Position numbers and translations under genes: made by a program. A stretch of DNA of 49,061 bases from Candidatus Segatella caccae. Lineage in GTDB: Bacteria; Bacteroidota; Bacteroidia; Bacteroidales; Bacteroidaceae. The stretch lies in contig USOQ01000009.1 in assembly GCA_900556395.1 (NCBI GenBank), positions 1 to 49,061 on the forward strand. The letters are read 5' to 3'. The notes below the pieces were generated by a model, which was given only the letters and a program-made list of their open reading frames with translations, searched no databases and was not told the DNA's origin. Positions 33,254 through 42,164 of the stretch are shown here, piece after piece. Position 1 is the first letter of the stretch, and every line of letters begins with the position of its first letter.

Positions 33254-34198
33254 ATGGGTAACAACAAAGCACTTTTAGCCCACTTGTGCCTCTTTGGGTC
33301 GGGCGCATTTTGGGGACTTATGGCTCCTGTAGGTAAGGATGCTATGACACACGGCATTGAAGGTATCGACATGGTTTCATTCCGCGTCTTAGGCGGAGCC
33401 ATCCTCTTCTGGCTCACATCGCTATTCACAAGAAAGGAGCACATTCCTACTATCGACATCATCAAACTGGCTGGAGCTGGACTCTTCGGACTGGTGTGCA
33501 ACCAATGCTGCTACACCATCGGACTGAGCTTCACTTCGCCCAGCAACTCGAGCATCATGACCACTTCGATGCCCATCTTCGCCATGTTATTGTCGTTTCT
33601 CATTCTCCGGGAACCCATCACATGGAAAAAGGTGGCTGGCGTGCTCTTAGGCTGCAGCGGAGCTGTGATCATCATCCTCACCAGTGCGCAGGCAGGAAAC
33701 GCCAAGGTGGGAAATATCTGGGGCGACTTGCTCTGCATGGCAGCTCAACTATCCTTTGCGCTCTATCTATCGCTCTTCAAGCCTTTAGTGAGCAAGTATT
33801 CGCTCTTCACCATTAACAAGTGGATGTTTACATGGGCCTCCGTCATGATTCTGCCTTTCACTGTCTCTCATGTGGCAGCCATTCCATGGGCAGAGGTTCC
33901 TACCTCCACATGGTGGGAGACGGGTTATGTCATCTTCTTCGGCACCTACTTAGGCTACATTCTGATGATGATTGGTCAGAAGACGCTACGACCTACCGTG
34001 GTTTCGGTATACAACTATGTGCAGCCCTTGGTTTCTGTTTCGGTCAGTGTACTGGTGGGTTTAGCTGTGTTCAAGGGCACGCAGGCACTCGCTGCCATCC
34101 TCGTCTTCTCGGGTGTGTGGCTGGTCATTAAGAGTAAGTCCAAACACGACATCGACCGTCACGACCACAGTCTGGCCTACGAGAAAAGACATGCGTAA
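33254..34198 (+). CDS. EamA/DMT-family transporter
   Basis: 314 residues with about ten hydrophobic segments and the two-fold EamA repeat. The N-terminal half begins CLFGSGAFWGLMAPVGKDAM, and the second half starts near GDLLCMAAQLSFALYLSLFK. Such proteins export amino acids or other small metabolites across the inner membrane; the substrate cannot be told from sequence. The start codon lies 9 nt after a family-2 repeat. A strong terminator follows. Confidence 0.9.
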   Translation: MGNNKALLAHLCLFGSGAFWGLMAPVGKDAMTHGIEGIDMVSFRVLGGAILFWLTSLFTRKEHIPTIDIIKLAGAGLFGLVCNQCCYTIGLSFTSPSNSSIMTTSMPIFAMLLSFLILREPITWKKVAGVLLGCSGAVIIILTSAQAGNAKVGNIWGDLLCMAAQLSFALYLSLFKPLVSKYSLFTINKWMFTWASVMILPFTVSHVAAIPWAEVPTSTWWETGYVIFFGTYLGYILMMIGQKTLRPTVVSVYNYVQPLVSVSVSVLVGLAVFKGTQALAAILVFSGVWLVIKSKSKHDIDRHDHSLAYEKRHA

Positions 34199-34226
34199 AC
34201 TGATTTTCATGTCGACTAAAAAACAG

Positions 34227-34272
34227 AAACTGTCCTCATCTGATATAACCTTTCAGATGAGGACAGTTTTTT
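34227..34272 (+). terminator. Rho-independent terminator of the EamA gene
   Basis: A perfect 17-bp stem (AAACTGTCCTCATCTGA with 34253-34269) followed by T residues, 28 nt after the stop. Confidence 0.92.
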
Positions 34273-34311
34273 GTTCCGCCAAATTAGGTAACAAATAAAA
34301 CTCTTATATAT

Positions 34312-34333
34312 GCCGTCGCTACTGCCTTTGAGA
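34312..34333. repeat. 22-nt exact copy of a susD segment
   Basis: Identical to 35841-35862 inside susD (starts GCCGTCGCTACTGCC on the plus strand), same orientation, 1.5 kb apart. It could be a scar of a duplicated or deleted susD-like gene. Confidence 0.8.
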
Positions 34334-34356
34334 ATCCTTTAAACACAGAAGCAATC

Positions 34357-34399
34357 ATTCCAATTCTTTCCAATTTTGCAAACATTGGAAAGAATTGGA
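34357..34399. repeat. Inverted repeat, left copy, bracketing the carbohydrate locus
   Basis: A 15-bp stem (TCCAATTCTTTCCAA / TTGGAAAGAATTGGA) with an 11-nt loop TTTTGCAAACA. All 43 nt are identical to 47478-47520. AGAAGCAA precedes both copies. Confidence 0.9.
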
Positions 34400-34440
34400 T
34401 AGTAGCTGTTTTCGGATTTCTAACTCTCAAATATATCAAA

Positions 34441-34473
34441 TCCCCCAAGAGTTTTCGTGAGTCTCTTGGGGGA
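34441..34473 (-). terminator. Hairpin downstream of susD
   Basis: An 11-bp stem (TCCCCCAAGAG / CTCTTGGGGGA), 63 nt beyond the susD stop, followed on the minus strand by TTTGATATAT. The T tract is weak. Confidence 0.65.
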
Positions 34474-34535
34474 AATTTGAAATTTGTTATCCCTTTATAT
34501 ACCTATTTTTGTCTACTAAAAGAATCTCACCATTC

Positions 34536-36086
34536 TTAGTATTTTGGATTCTGCGTAAGGATATTATTACTCTTATCACGCTCTCCCTGAGGAATTGGCA
34601 AGAGATAATCACGCTCATCATCAAAATTGCGACCCTTCTGAACATTATACTTATTGGCATAAGCACGCATTACCTCACCAAAACGATGCTGGCGCATCAA
34701 GTCATCACGTCGCCATCCTTCCATAGCCAACTCTACACGACGTTCATGCCAAATTATATCTCGAAGCTCATCCTTGTTGTTCGTTGTGATGTCAGGCAAT
34801 GTGCTGGAAGTGGTTGCTGGTACGTATGCCTGCATATCCTTACGTGGATCGAGAGGATTGGTTTCACGAGCACGTTTTCTTACCTTATTCAAATACTTTT
34901 TAGCCTCAACTGGTTTGTTCATTTCGTTGAGGGCCTCAGCATAGAGCAAGAGAACATCTGAATAACGAATCAGACGAATATTGTAAGAAATCATCCATAC
35001 ATCCATACCTTGTTTTTCTGCCTTGGGAACTGTCATCTTGTAGTCGTGAAAACCTGTAGCACTCTGATGGTTATCTTGAGCTTGCTCATCACCTATATAA
35101 CGGTCACCAGTACGAGTGAACACGTAGGTCTGACGTGGATCATCTACATCATAGGCTTCAAAAAGATCAGTAGTAGGAACATGGAATCCATAACCCTGAT
35201 AACCAGGAACATCGCGAGAAGTAAAGAAATGAGGCACATTGGTACCTGTCGCAATCGACTTATCGTACACTTTATTAGGCAACTCGAAAATTGACTCAAT
35301 GCTGTTTTCGTACTGAGGACGCCAATTCATACCATAGTCTGGCAGAAGATCGTAATCCTTATCCACCTCTACGATGTCACGAAGTACCTTCTCTGCATTA
35401 TCAAAGTCACCACGGAACATATAAGTCTTAGCAAGCATGGTCTTGGCAAAGCCACGAGTGACGTGATATTGCTCGCTTGCCTCATATTCTCCCTTTGCAG
35501 GAAGGGTGGAAGCATCTGTCAAGTCAGAAATAATCTGAGCATAAACAGCATCTGCAGAAGCACGAGGAACCTTCAAAATTTCAGTAGGCTGCATGGGTGT
35601 TGTAATAAGAGGCACTCCTCCAAATGTAGTAACAAGACTATAATAACCAAATGCACGCAAAGCTTTTGCCTCCTTTTCATAACGGGCAAGCAAATCTTTA
35701 TCACCTTGAGCTGTAGGAGCATTAGCGATTACATCATTACAACGATTGATGAGACGATAAAGGATTTCCCAGCGGCGTCCCACTTCTCCATTTGTGGTGT
35801 ATACTGTGAAATTAGAAAGTTCCGTAACTTCTGCACGGTCGCCGTCGCTACTGCCTTTGAGAGCATCATCAGTAGAACAGTCACCCACAAAATAGAAGTT
35901 CAGAGCATACTCATTCCAAGTATTACGTAACTGCAAATAAGCACCAGTAAGGGCCTCTTTTATATCACTTTGCTTCTTATAGAAATTGTCACTGGTTGTC
36001 TTACCATAGTTGGGTTCATCAAGATCACAACTGCCTAAAGTTAAGACTAAGGCAAGAGACATAAAACTTAACAATATTTTTTTCAT
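34536..36086 (-). CDS. SusD-like outer-membrane glycan-binding lipoprotein
   Basis: 516 residues from ATG 36086. The start was chosen because MKKILLSFMSLALVLTLGSC is a lipoprotein signal with the lipobox Cys; a longer in-frame start at 36257 lies inside susC and adds unrelated residues. SusD proteins form the lid over SusC and bind the glycan. TPR-like N-terminal helices (NFYKKQSDIKEALTGAYLQL) and the C-terminal LRDIIWHERRVELAMEGWR plus LLPIPQGERDKSNNILTQN are SusD/RagB signatures. It lies 22 nt behind susC. The segment 35841-35862 recurs just downstream of the gene. Confidence 0.95.
   Translation of the reverse strand: MKKILLSFMSLALVLTLGSCDLDEPNYGKTTSDNFYKKQSDIKEALTGAYLQLRNTWNEYALNFYFVGDCSTDDALKGSSDGDRAEVTELSNFTVYTTNGEVGRRWEILYRLINRCNDVIANAPTAQGDKDLLARYEKEAKALRAFGYYSLVTTFGGVPLITTPMQPTEILKVPRASADAVYAQIISDLTDASTLPAKGEYEASEQYHVTRGFAKTMLAKTYMFRGDFDNAEKVLRDIVEVDKDYDLLPDYGMNWRPQYENSIESIFELPNKVYDKSIATGTNVPHFFTSRDVPGYQGYGFHVPTTDLFEAYDVDDPRQTYVFTRTGDRYIGDEQAQDNHQSATGFHDYKMTVPKAEKQGMDVWMISYNIRLIRYSDVLLLYAEALNEMNKPVEAKKYLNKVRKRARETNPLDPRKDMQAYVPATTSSTLPDITTNNKDELRDIIWHERRVELAMEGWRRDDLMRQHRFGEVMRAYANKYNVQKGRNFDDERDYLLPIPQGERDKSNNILTQNPKY
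35841..35862. repeat. 22-nt segment of susD repeated outside the gene
   Basis: On the minus strand it encodes part of LKGSSDGD. The identical sequence is at 34312-34333. Confidence 0.8.
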
Positions 36087-36108
36087 AATAGTATGTCGTT
36101 TAAATGGT

Positions 36109-39100
36109 TTAGAACTGTAAATTAACACCAAACATGAAAGTTCGTGAAGAAGGATAACGTGTAGAATCATAACCCATGTTGAGAGGTTTTGTAGCTCCCA
36201 AGTCTGGATCAAGCCCACTATAGCCTGTAATCGTAAACAAGTTTTGTGCAGATACATAGAAACGGCAACTTGTGATATAACGCAACTTAGCCATCAACTT
36301 AGAAGGCAAAGTATATCCTAACTGCAGATTCTGCAAACGAAGATAAGATCCATCCTCTACCATAAAAGAAGATACGCGATAATTGTTGTTGTCATTATTT
36401 GTTGTTATGCGTGGGAACTCAGCCTTATCACCTTCCTGTCTCCAAGCCTTGGTATAAGCATCAGCCAAAGCATTCTGATAACCTACTACAGCTAAAGTGC
36501 CTCGTGAAGCATTGTAGATATCATTTCCCAATGTTCCTTGGAATGCCATATTCAGGTCAAAACCCTTGTATTCGAAACCCAAATTGAAGCCATAGATTAC
36601 ATCAGGATTAGGATCACCAATAAACTGACGATCATCATCATTAAGAGCCCCAGACTCTGTGAGCTTAGCAAACTTGAAGTCACCAGGATGTGCATTAGGC
36701 TGGATCTTAGTTCCATCCTTATCCACATAGTTATCTATTTCTGCTTGATTCTGGAAGATACCCAGCTGCTTGAAACCATAGAAACGACCGATAGGACCTC
36801 CTTCATAAGTGCGACTTACTGCACCTGTAAGATATTCAGAAGACAGCTTAGTCACCTTAGTCTTATAGGTTGAAAAGTTAAGTCCAGCACGATAGTTGAA
36901 ATCTCCTATGTGGTTATGATAATTAGCCACAAACTCAAAACCTGTATTCTTCAGGTCGCCAGCATTGAAGAAAGGACTATTAGGATAAGCACCGAAAGAA
37001 GGAATAGGCATCTGAAGCAACATATCAGAAGTCTTCTTCACATAGAAGTCCATGCTCAAATCAAGAGAATTGCGCAAAATTGTGAGATCAATACCAACGT
37101 TGGTCTGAGTACTTGTCTCCCACTTGATATCCTGATTACCTTGATAAGTAGGTACGTATCCCTGACTGAAGCCAGAACCAAACCACCATTGAGCTTCCTG
37201 GTTAGTACCAATAAGGGTGAGAGGAGCTGTAGCATCAATACGCTGATTACCATTCTGTCCCCAACCTGCGCGCAACTTCAAGTTGTCAAATACCTTGCCA
37301 AGAGACGAATCCTGGAAGAATTTCTCATTACTGATTCTCCATCCCAAAGACAATGATGGAAAATATCCCCAACGATTGTTCTTTGCGAAACGAGAAGAAC
37401 CATCGGCACGGAAACTTACGGTAGCTAAGTATCGATTGTCATAAGAGTAATTAACACGTCCCAAATAAGAAAGCATAGAGGTTGTTGTCTTATCACCTGA
37501 AGTCTGGTCGCCAGAGGTCTGAGCGCTGAGTATACGATATATTTCTTCATTACCCAAAGCATTGCGCTTGAAAGCATTGATACCTTCTGAGCAATTCTTT
37601 TCATAAGTCATAGCAACCATAGCATCAAGATGATGCTTTCCAATAGTCTTATTATAGTTCAAACGCTGCTCTACTAAATAATTAAATGTGGTAGAAGTGT
37701 TATTTATCAACTCTGTCTGCGTATTGTACTTGCTCTCGCGATTACCCAACATATCATCAGAGAAGATTGCTGAATAAATCGGTTTAAAACTTTTAAATGT
37801 GTCTTGATTACGCTCAAAGCTAAATTGCAAACGATATGAGAAATCCTTTGAGAAATTAATCTTAGCAAAGGCATTTCCAAACACATTGAATAAATCATTA
37901 TGACGATCGTTCAACTTTAATATAGACACTGGGTTAGGGTCGAAAGACCACTCGGTAGGAGCCCATTTGTTATATTCATAGTTCTCAGAAGATGGATCCA
38001 CCAATGGATTGATAACAGGTGTAAATGGGTCGGCCTTCTGAATAAATTCGAAAGAAGGTAATGCACTGGTATCTCTCTTGCGCATGCTTGCTATATTGAT
38101 AGTACCTCCCAATGTTACATATTTATTGAGATCGTACTCCTGATTCAAACGAGCATTCAGACGACGGAAACCAGTCTCGATAATAGTTCCTTCTTCGTTG
38201 ACGAATCCTAAACTAAGTGCTGTACGTGACTTTTCATTACCTGTGCGAACGCTCAGATTGTAGTTTTGATTGAACGCATTACGGGTACACTCTTTCCACC
38301 AGTCAGTACTATAACCTTTTTTATACTGATTAGTAAACTTCACTTTATCAAAGGTAGAATTATCACCATATGCCGTCGTGATAAAATCGTAGTACTGGTC
38401 ACTATTCATCATATCGAGGGCCTTATAGCTACTTCTCACACCCACAGAGGCGTCAAGGGTCACTACTGTCTGCCCCTTGATACCACTCTTGGTTGTTACC
38501 AAGATAACACCATTAGAGCCACGAGAGCCATAGATAGCACAAGCAGATGCGTCTTTCAACACCTCCATACGCTCAATATCTGCAGGATTCAGATTGCTGA
38601 TATTATCCATAAACTGACCATCCACAACATAGAGGGGATTATTATCATTAACCGTACCCAAACCGCGTACACGAACCACAGCGTCAGAACCAGGCTGACC
38701 ACTACTTGTACTTACGAATACACCAGCTGCCTTACCAGCCAAGAGGTTAGAAACGTTGGAGGTGGCATAATTCTTTATATCCTTCTCACTTATAGAAGAC
38801 AAAGCTCCAGTAAGGTCACTCTTTCGCTGTGTACCATAACCTACGACAACAATCTCGTTTAAGGTGTTATCTGTATCCAACCGGATATCATAATTACCAT
38901 CCTTAAGTGTCTTCATCGTTGCGGAAGTATATCCCACATATGATACATTAATTTGGTTTGACTTTACCTTGAGACGATATTTTCCGTCCAAGTCTGTCAC
39001 GGTACCATTATGGGTACCACTCTCTACTACAGTGACACCTATAAGAGGTTCTCCTGTATTTCGATCATAAACCGTACCGGTAATTGTTTTTTCTTGCTGC

Positions 39101-39159
39101 GCAAAGGCAGAAGAAGAAACTGCCATAGCAATTAATACTGACAAAAAATACTTCTTCAT
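36109..39159 (-). CDS. SusC-like TonB-dependent outer-membrane glycan transporter
   Basis: 1,016 residues. Signal peptide MKKYFLSVLIAMAVSSSAFA; an N-terminal carboxypeptidase-D-like extension (ITGTVYDRNTGEPLIGVTVV); the TonB-plug start IVVVGYGTQRKSDLTGALSS; then a beta-barrel ending in SRTFMFGVNLQF. It imports glycan fragments across the outer membrane with SusD. It starts 12 nt after the unknown exported protein, so it is in the same transcript. The glycan specificity cannot be read from the sequence; the GH130 partner hints at beta-mannosides. Confidence 0.96.
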   Translation of the reverse strand: MKKYFLSVLIAMAVSSSAFAQQEKTITGTVYDRNTGEPLIGVTVVESGTHNGTVTDLDGKYRLKVKSNQINVSYVGYTSATMKTLKDGNYDIRLDTDNTLNEIVVVGYGTQRKSDLTGALSSISEKDIKNYATSNVSNLLAGKAAGVFVSTSSGQPGSDAVVRVRGLGTVNDNNPLYVVDGQFMDNISNLNPADIERMEVLKDASACAIYGSRGSNGVILVTTKSGIKGQTVVTLDASVGVRSSYKALDMMNSDQYYDFITTAYGDNSTFDKVKFTNQYKKGYSTDWWKECTRNAFNQNYNLSVRTGNEKSRTALSLGFVNEEGTIIETGFRRLNARLNQEYDLNKYVTLGGTINIASMRKRDTSALPSFEFIQKADPFTPVINPLVDPSSENYEYNKWAPTEWSFDPNPVSILKLNDRHNDLFNVFGNAFAKINFSKDFSYRLQFSFERNQDTFKSFKPIYSAIFSDDMLGNRESKYNTQTELINNTSTTFNYLVEQRLNYNKTIGKHHLDAMVAMTYEKNCSEGINAFKRNALGNEEIYRILSAQTSGDQTSGDKTTTSMLSYLGRVNYSYDNRYLATVSFRADGSSRFAKNNRWGYFPSLSLGWRISNEKFFQDSSLGKVFDNLKLRAGWGQNGNQRIDATAPLTLIGTNQEAQWWFGSGFSQGYVPTYQGNQDIKWETSTQTNVGIDLTILRNSLDLSMDFYVKKTSDMLLQMPIPSFGAYPNSPFFNAGDLKNTGFEFVANYHNHIGDFNYRAGLNFSTYKTKVTKLSSEYLTGAVSRTYEGGPIGRFYGFKQLGIFQNQAEIDNYVDKDGTKIQPNAHPGDFKFAKLTESGALNDDDRQFIGDPNPDVIYGFNLGFEYKGFDLNMAFQGTLGNDIYNASRGTLAVVGYQNALADAYTKAWRQEGDKAEFPRITTNNDNNNYRVSSFMVEDGSYLRLQNLQLGYTLPSKLMAKLRYITSCRFYVSAQNLFTITGYSGLDPDLGATKPLNMGYDSTRYPSSRTFMFGVNLQF

Positions 39160-39171
39160 AGATTTACGTTT

Positions 39172-40908
39172 TTAATTATATGAAATGATTTGATGATTAG
39201 CTAAAATTTTTCCATTTTTTATTTTGAGGCGCGTTTTAGCAGGAAGCTCGTAAATAACACGTGCCGACTTAGCAGGTATACTTATTTTCTGACCACTATG
39301 CATGTTTCTTGCAACATACTCTTTTGCAACAATATCATAAAGGTCAAAACTCTTACGAGACGAAACATAAGTAACCTGTTGAGCATATTCATAGGGATTG
39401 TAATACAAATAGGCAGGATAGTTACGTTGGCTATAGAAATCTGTTGCATTGCAATCTAAGCGCAATATTCCTTTAACATCTGTCGTATCGACAATAGCTC
39501 CTAAGATACCTACTGGCGATGTACTGTAAACACTCAGCATGGAGGTTGTTGGATTACCAGCAATCCACTTAGGTCCATCACCGATAGCAACAGGATTTTT
39601 ACCCAAAAGTGAGTATTTGCCATAGTCATCAGCCTTGCGCAAACCTTCGTATGCAATATTGTTTTCTGTCAAATCACGATATTCAGGAGCCCACTGATGC
39701 TTGGCATCGATATTTTGTGGGAAGAACAATCGACATGCACTGGCATTATTGAGCATCCATTTTCCTATAGCAGCAGCATACTCTGGAGCGTATTTTACCA
39801 TCGGAACAAAAGGCCATGCGGGCTTAATGCTATTCATTAAAAAAGCATATCCGCCACCATCCGTAATGCTTCCTTGTAAGCCACTTACATCGTAATCGCC
39901 CCATTTTCCGACGATAATTCCCCAACCTGTACGCCCAGTAGGACTTTGACATCCGTCGAACACCCAGTCAAGTAGCTTGTGTGTATCATACTTTTTACCC
40001 TCTGTGGCATTCAGATAGGCTGCTGTGTAACATCCTAAAGGAAGCAATGCTTCATAAAAACGACTTTCTTTCTGTGAGAGCAATGCCTCAATTGCACTCT
40101 TAGCATGTTGCAAATATCGTTTATCACCAAATTTCTTATATGCACAAAGCAACACATAAGCATGTCCACCAGCTGCATCTTGCTGATAAGGAATATGACT
40201 ACGACCACCTTTCATTTTTCCATAGTCAAAATAAGAATAATCGTAATTACCAGCCAACACTGAGTCGGCCTTAGTAAATTGTTCTGCAATACTACGCAGA
40301 ATCTTGTCGGAACCTTCAACATGAGGGAAAACGTCACTTACAGCATAATATAATGCATTGGGCAACACATCATACCACCAATCACGACCATATCCACCTC
40401 CTAAATTGGCTACTTGAGGATTGGTATTATTCATTACAATATTCCAGCCATTAGCACAATTATAATAGTTCTGCACCATCTTCACATAATTGTAACCATT
40501 TTGATTGGTCTTATCGATACCAACCAAACCTGCACCTAATATTGCTGCTAAAGAATTGAGTGATTCGTGATACTCACCGCCGTTATGGAGAGGACCTTGT
40601 CTCACATCACCAAGTGCAGTGTAAAGGCCAAAAGTCTCCTGGTCTATGTTACGACGTGCATTATCTTTCCAAATCAGAGGTCCCAATTCGCCTTTATTAT
40701 TCCAATCAAAGACATACGCATCAAAAGATTTTGCCTTTTCTCGCCAGTTAATCATTTCGTAAGTTTCTGGCATATCAGGCATAGATACTATACGATTTAT
40801 ATTCACTTGCTTCACCGCATTGCGACTATTTTGGGCAGCAACTGGTGTTGTAAAAAACAAGGTTGACAAGATGACACTAATCATCATTTTATTTTTCTTC
40901 ATAATCAT
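39172..40908 (-). CDS. Exported protein of unknown function, candidate carbohydrate-active enzyme
   Basis: 578 residues. Start MIMKKNKMMISVILSTLFFTTPVAA is a signal peptide; a start two codons later (40902) is also possible. I do not recognise the family. Repeating helical segments rich in aromatics and glycines (GGGYGRDWWYDVLPNALYYA, YDYSYFDYGKMKGGRSHIPY, PTGRTGWGIIVGKWGDYDVS) suggest an (alpha/alpha) toroid such as many glycoside hydrolases and lyases have; the last ~110 residues look like a beta-sandwich. Several Asp/Glu/His in these motifs could be catalytic. The gene overlaps the MFS gene by 20 nt and precedes susC by 12 nt, so it is tightly co-expressed. Its probable role is periplasmic glycan processing; this is inference. 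Confidence 0.75.
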   Translation of the reverse strand: MIMKKNKMMISVILSTLFFTTPVAAQNSRNAVKQVNINRIVSMPDMPETYEMINWREKAKSFDAYVFDWNNKGELGPLIWKDNARRNIDQETFGLYTALGDVRQGPLHNGGEYHESLNSLAAILGAGLVGIDKTNQNGYNYVKMVQNYYNCANGWNIVMNNTNPQVANLGGGYGRDWWYDVLPNALYYAVSDVFPHVEGSDKILRSIAEQFTKADSVLAGNYDYSYFDYGKMKGGRSHIPYQQDAAGGHAYVLLCAYKKFGDKRYLQHAKSAIEALLSQKESRFYEALLPLGCYTAAYLNATEGKKYDTHKLLDWVFDGCQSPTGRTGWGIIVGKWGDYDVSGLQGSITDGGGYAFLMNSIKPAWPFVPMVKYAPEYAAAIGKWMLNNASACRLFFPQNIDAKHQWAPEYRDLTENNIAYEGLRKADDYGKYSLLGKNPVAIGDGPKWIAGNPTTSMLSVYSTSPVGILGAIVDTTDVKGILRLDCNATDFYSQRNYPAYLYYNPYEYAQQVTYVSSRKSFDLYDIVAKEYVARNMHSGQKISIPAKSARVIYELPAKTRLKIKNGKILANHQIISYN

Positions 40909-42160
40909 TTTGTTTAGCTAATAGATTTGATTGTTTTGTTATATTATTGGATAGAGGATAGGCTAAGATCTGCAACGCTGACACTATTACTAAAGCATAC
41001 TTCAGAGCAAAATCTTCAGAGATACAGTAAGCTAATGCAATAAAAAGTAACAAACCAGAGGCTCGACCTATAAACAAACCAACCTCGTGACTCATGATAT
41101 AGGTATACTCATTTCTGTTTTCCAACTTTGCTACAACATCTATTGTACGCATCATAACAGGGAAATAAGCCAGATCGAACAATGGCTGAAATATGACTTT
41201 ACAGAGTACAAACATGATGACACCTACTGCCGAAAACAAGATACCATTGGCCAATGTTCCGATAAAAAACACCCATACACTACCAAAGAATATCCATTTA
41301 CGATCTTGTGGACGAGCTATACGACCTAACACATATACCATAATGGCTGTTATCGCTCCACTGACACCTTGAATGAGACCGAGGGCTCCTTCATCACCAA
41401 CAAACTTCATTACTAAAATAGCAGGAGCCGTAACTAAAAAACCCTGTACCATACCTTTCAAACTGGCTAAAAGTAACATTTTGCGCCAAAGCACATGAAA
41501 GTGTATATGCAAGAACTTTATCTCCTTAGGCATCACAAACTGACCTTTCCACAAAACAGCGCAAGCCAATAATGTTAGGAAAAATACACCTATTGTTACA
41601 ACCTTATAACTCATGCTTACATCAAACAAGAAGCCAAAGATCTCGACTCCATTCATCCCTCCTATAAATGCACCGATAATCAAAGGAACAGTGATGGAAG
41701 CTACAGAAAAGAAAAACGACTCTAAACCAAAATAATAATTTCGATTTTCATCATTGGTGTTATACAGAGCTAAAAGATACCTATTTGTCCAGAAAAAACC
41801 AGATGCTGCTCCCAGGCTAAATCCTGCCAGCCCTAAACCGACGAGCCCCAATCCTTGTATATTCATCATTCCTGCCAAAGAGACACCACTCACCAAGATA
41901 CCAGCCGAATAAAGTGTCTTTACGTTTAAGAATTTCAAAAAGAAACCATTGACCATAGATGTAAATACTACACCTACATACATGGCAAGCTGATAATAGG
42001 CCACCATTGCGGGATCATTGGTATCTCGCATAACATAAGCACCAGCAAAGATTTCTACTACTGGAAGCACGAAACCATAAATCATGTTCGTCAGTAGAAG
42101 CACCTTCATGTTATGCTCATGCGACTTGAAGAAACGAATTTCGTTCAATATTCCTTTCAT
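40889..42160 (-). CDS. MFS sugar transporter
   Basis: 423 residues with about 12 hydrophobic segments, a major facilitator. It starts MKGILNEIRFFKSHEHNMKV, has FSLGAASGFFWTNRYLLALY in the first half and FDLAYFPVMMRTIDVVAKLE in the second. Lying between a GH130 phosphorylase-like gene and SusCD, it probably imports a mannose-containing oligosaccharide from periplasm to cytoplasm. Its stop is 4 nt... within the next gene's start region, giving a 20-nt overlap; upstream, only 4 nt separate it from the GH130 gene. Confidence 0.85.
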   Translation of the reverse strand: MKGILNEIRFFKSHEHNMKVLLLTNMIYGFVLPVVEIFAGAYVMRDTNDPAMVAYYQLAMYVGVVFTSMVNGFFLKFLNVKTLYSAGILVSGVSLAGMMNIQGLGLVGLGLAGFSLGAASGFFWTNRYLLALYNTNDENRNYYFGLESFFFSVASITVPLIIGAFIGGMNGVEIFGFLFDVSMSYKVVTIGVFFLTLLACAVLWKGQFVMPKEIKFLHIHFHVLWRKMLLLASLKGMVQGFLVTAPAILVMKFVGDEGALGLIQGVSGAITAIMVYVLGRIARPQDRKWIFFGSVWVFFIGTLANGILFSAVGVIMFVLCKVIFQPLFDLAYFPVMMRTIDVVAKLENRNEYTYIMSHEVGLFIGRASGLLLFIALAYCISEDFALKYALVIVSALQILAYPLSNNITKQSNLLAKQNDYEEK

Positions 42161-42164
42161 CTAC

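Larger units (their letters stand above)
34199..34535. other. Intergenic left border of the carbohydrate locus
   Basis: 337 nt holding the EamA terminator, a 22-nt copy of a susD segment (34312-34333), the inverted repeat shared with the right border (34357-34399) and the susD terminator (34441-34473). A 24-codon minus-strand frame (34284-34358) runs through part of it and is probably not a gene. Confidence 0.7.

Noticed and set aside
34284..34358. 24-codon frame (MIASVFKGFSKAVATAYIRV...) at the locus border
   Set aside because: It partly consists of the 22-nt susD copy in another frame, starts in the inverted-repeat arm and has no convincing ribosome-binding site.
36087..36257. 57-residue N-terminal extension of SusD
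   Set aside because: It overlaps the end of susC and would bury the lipoprotein signal.
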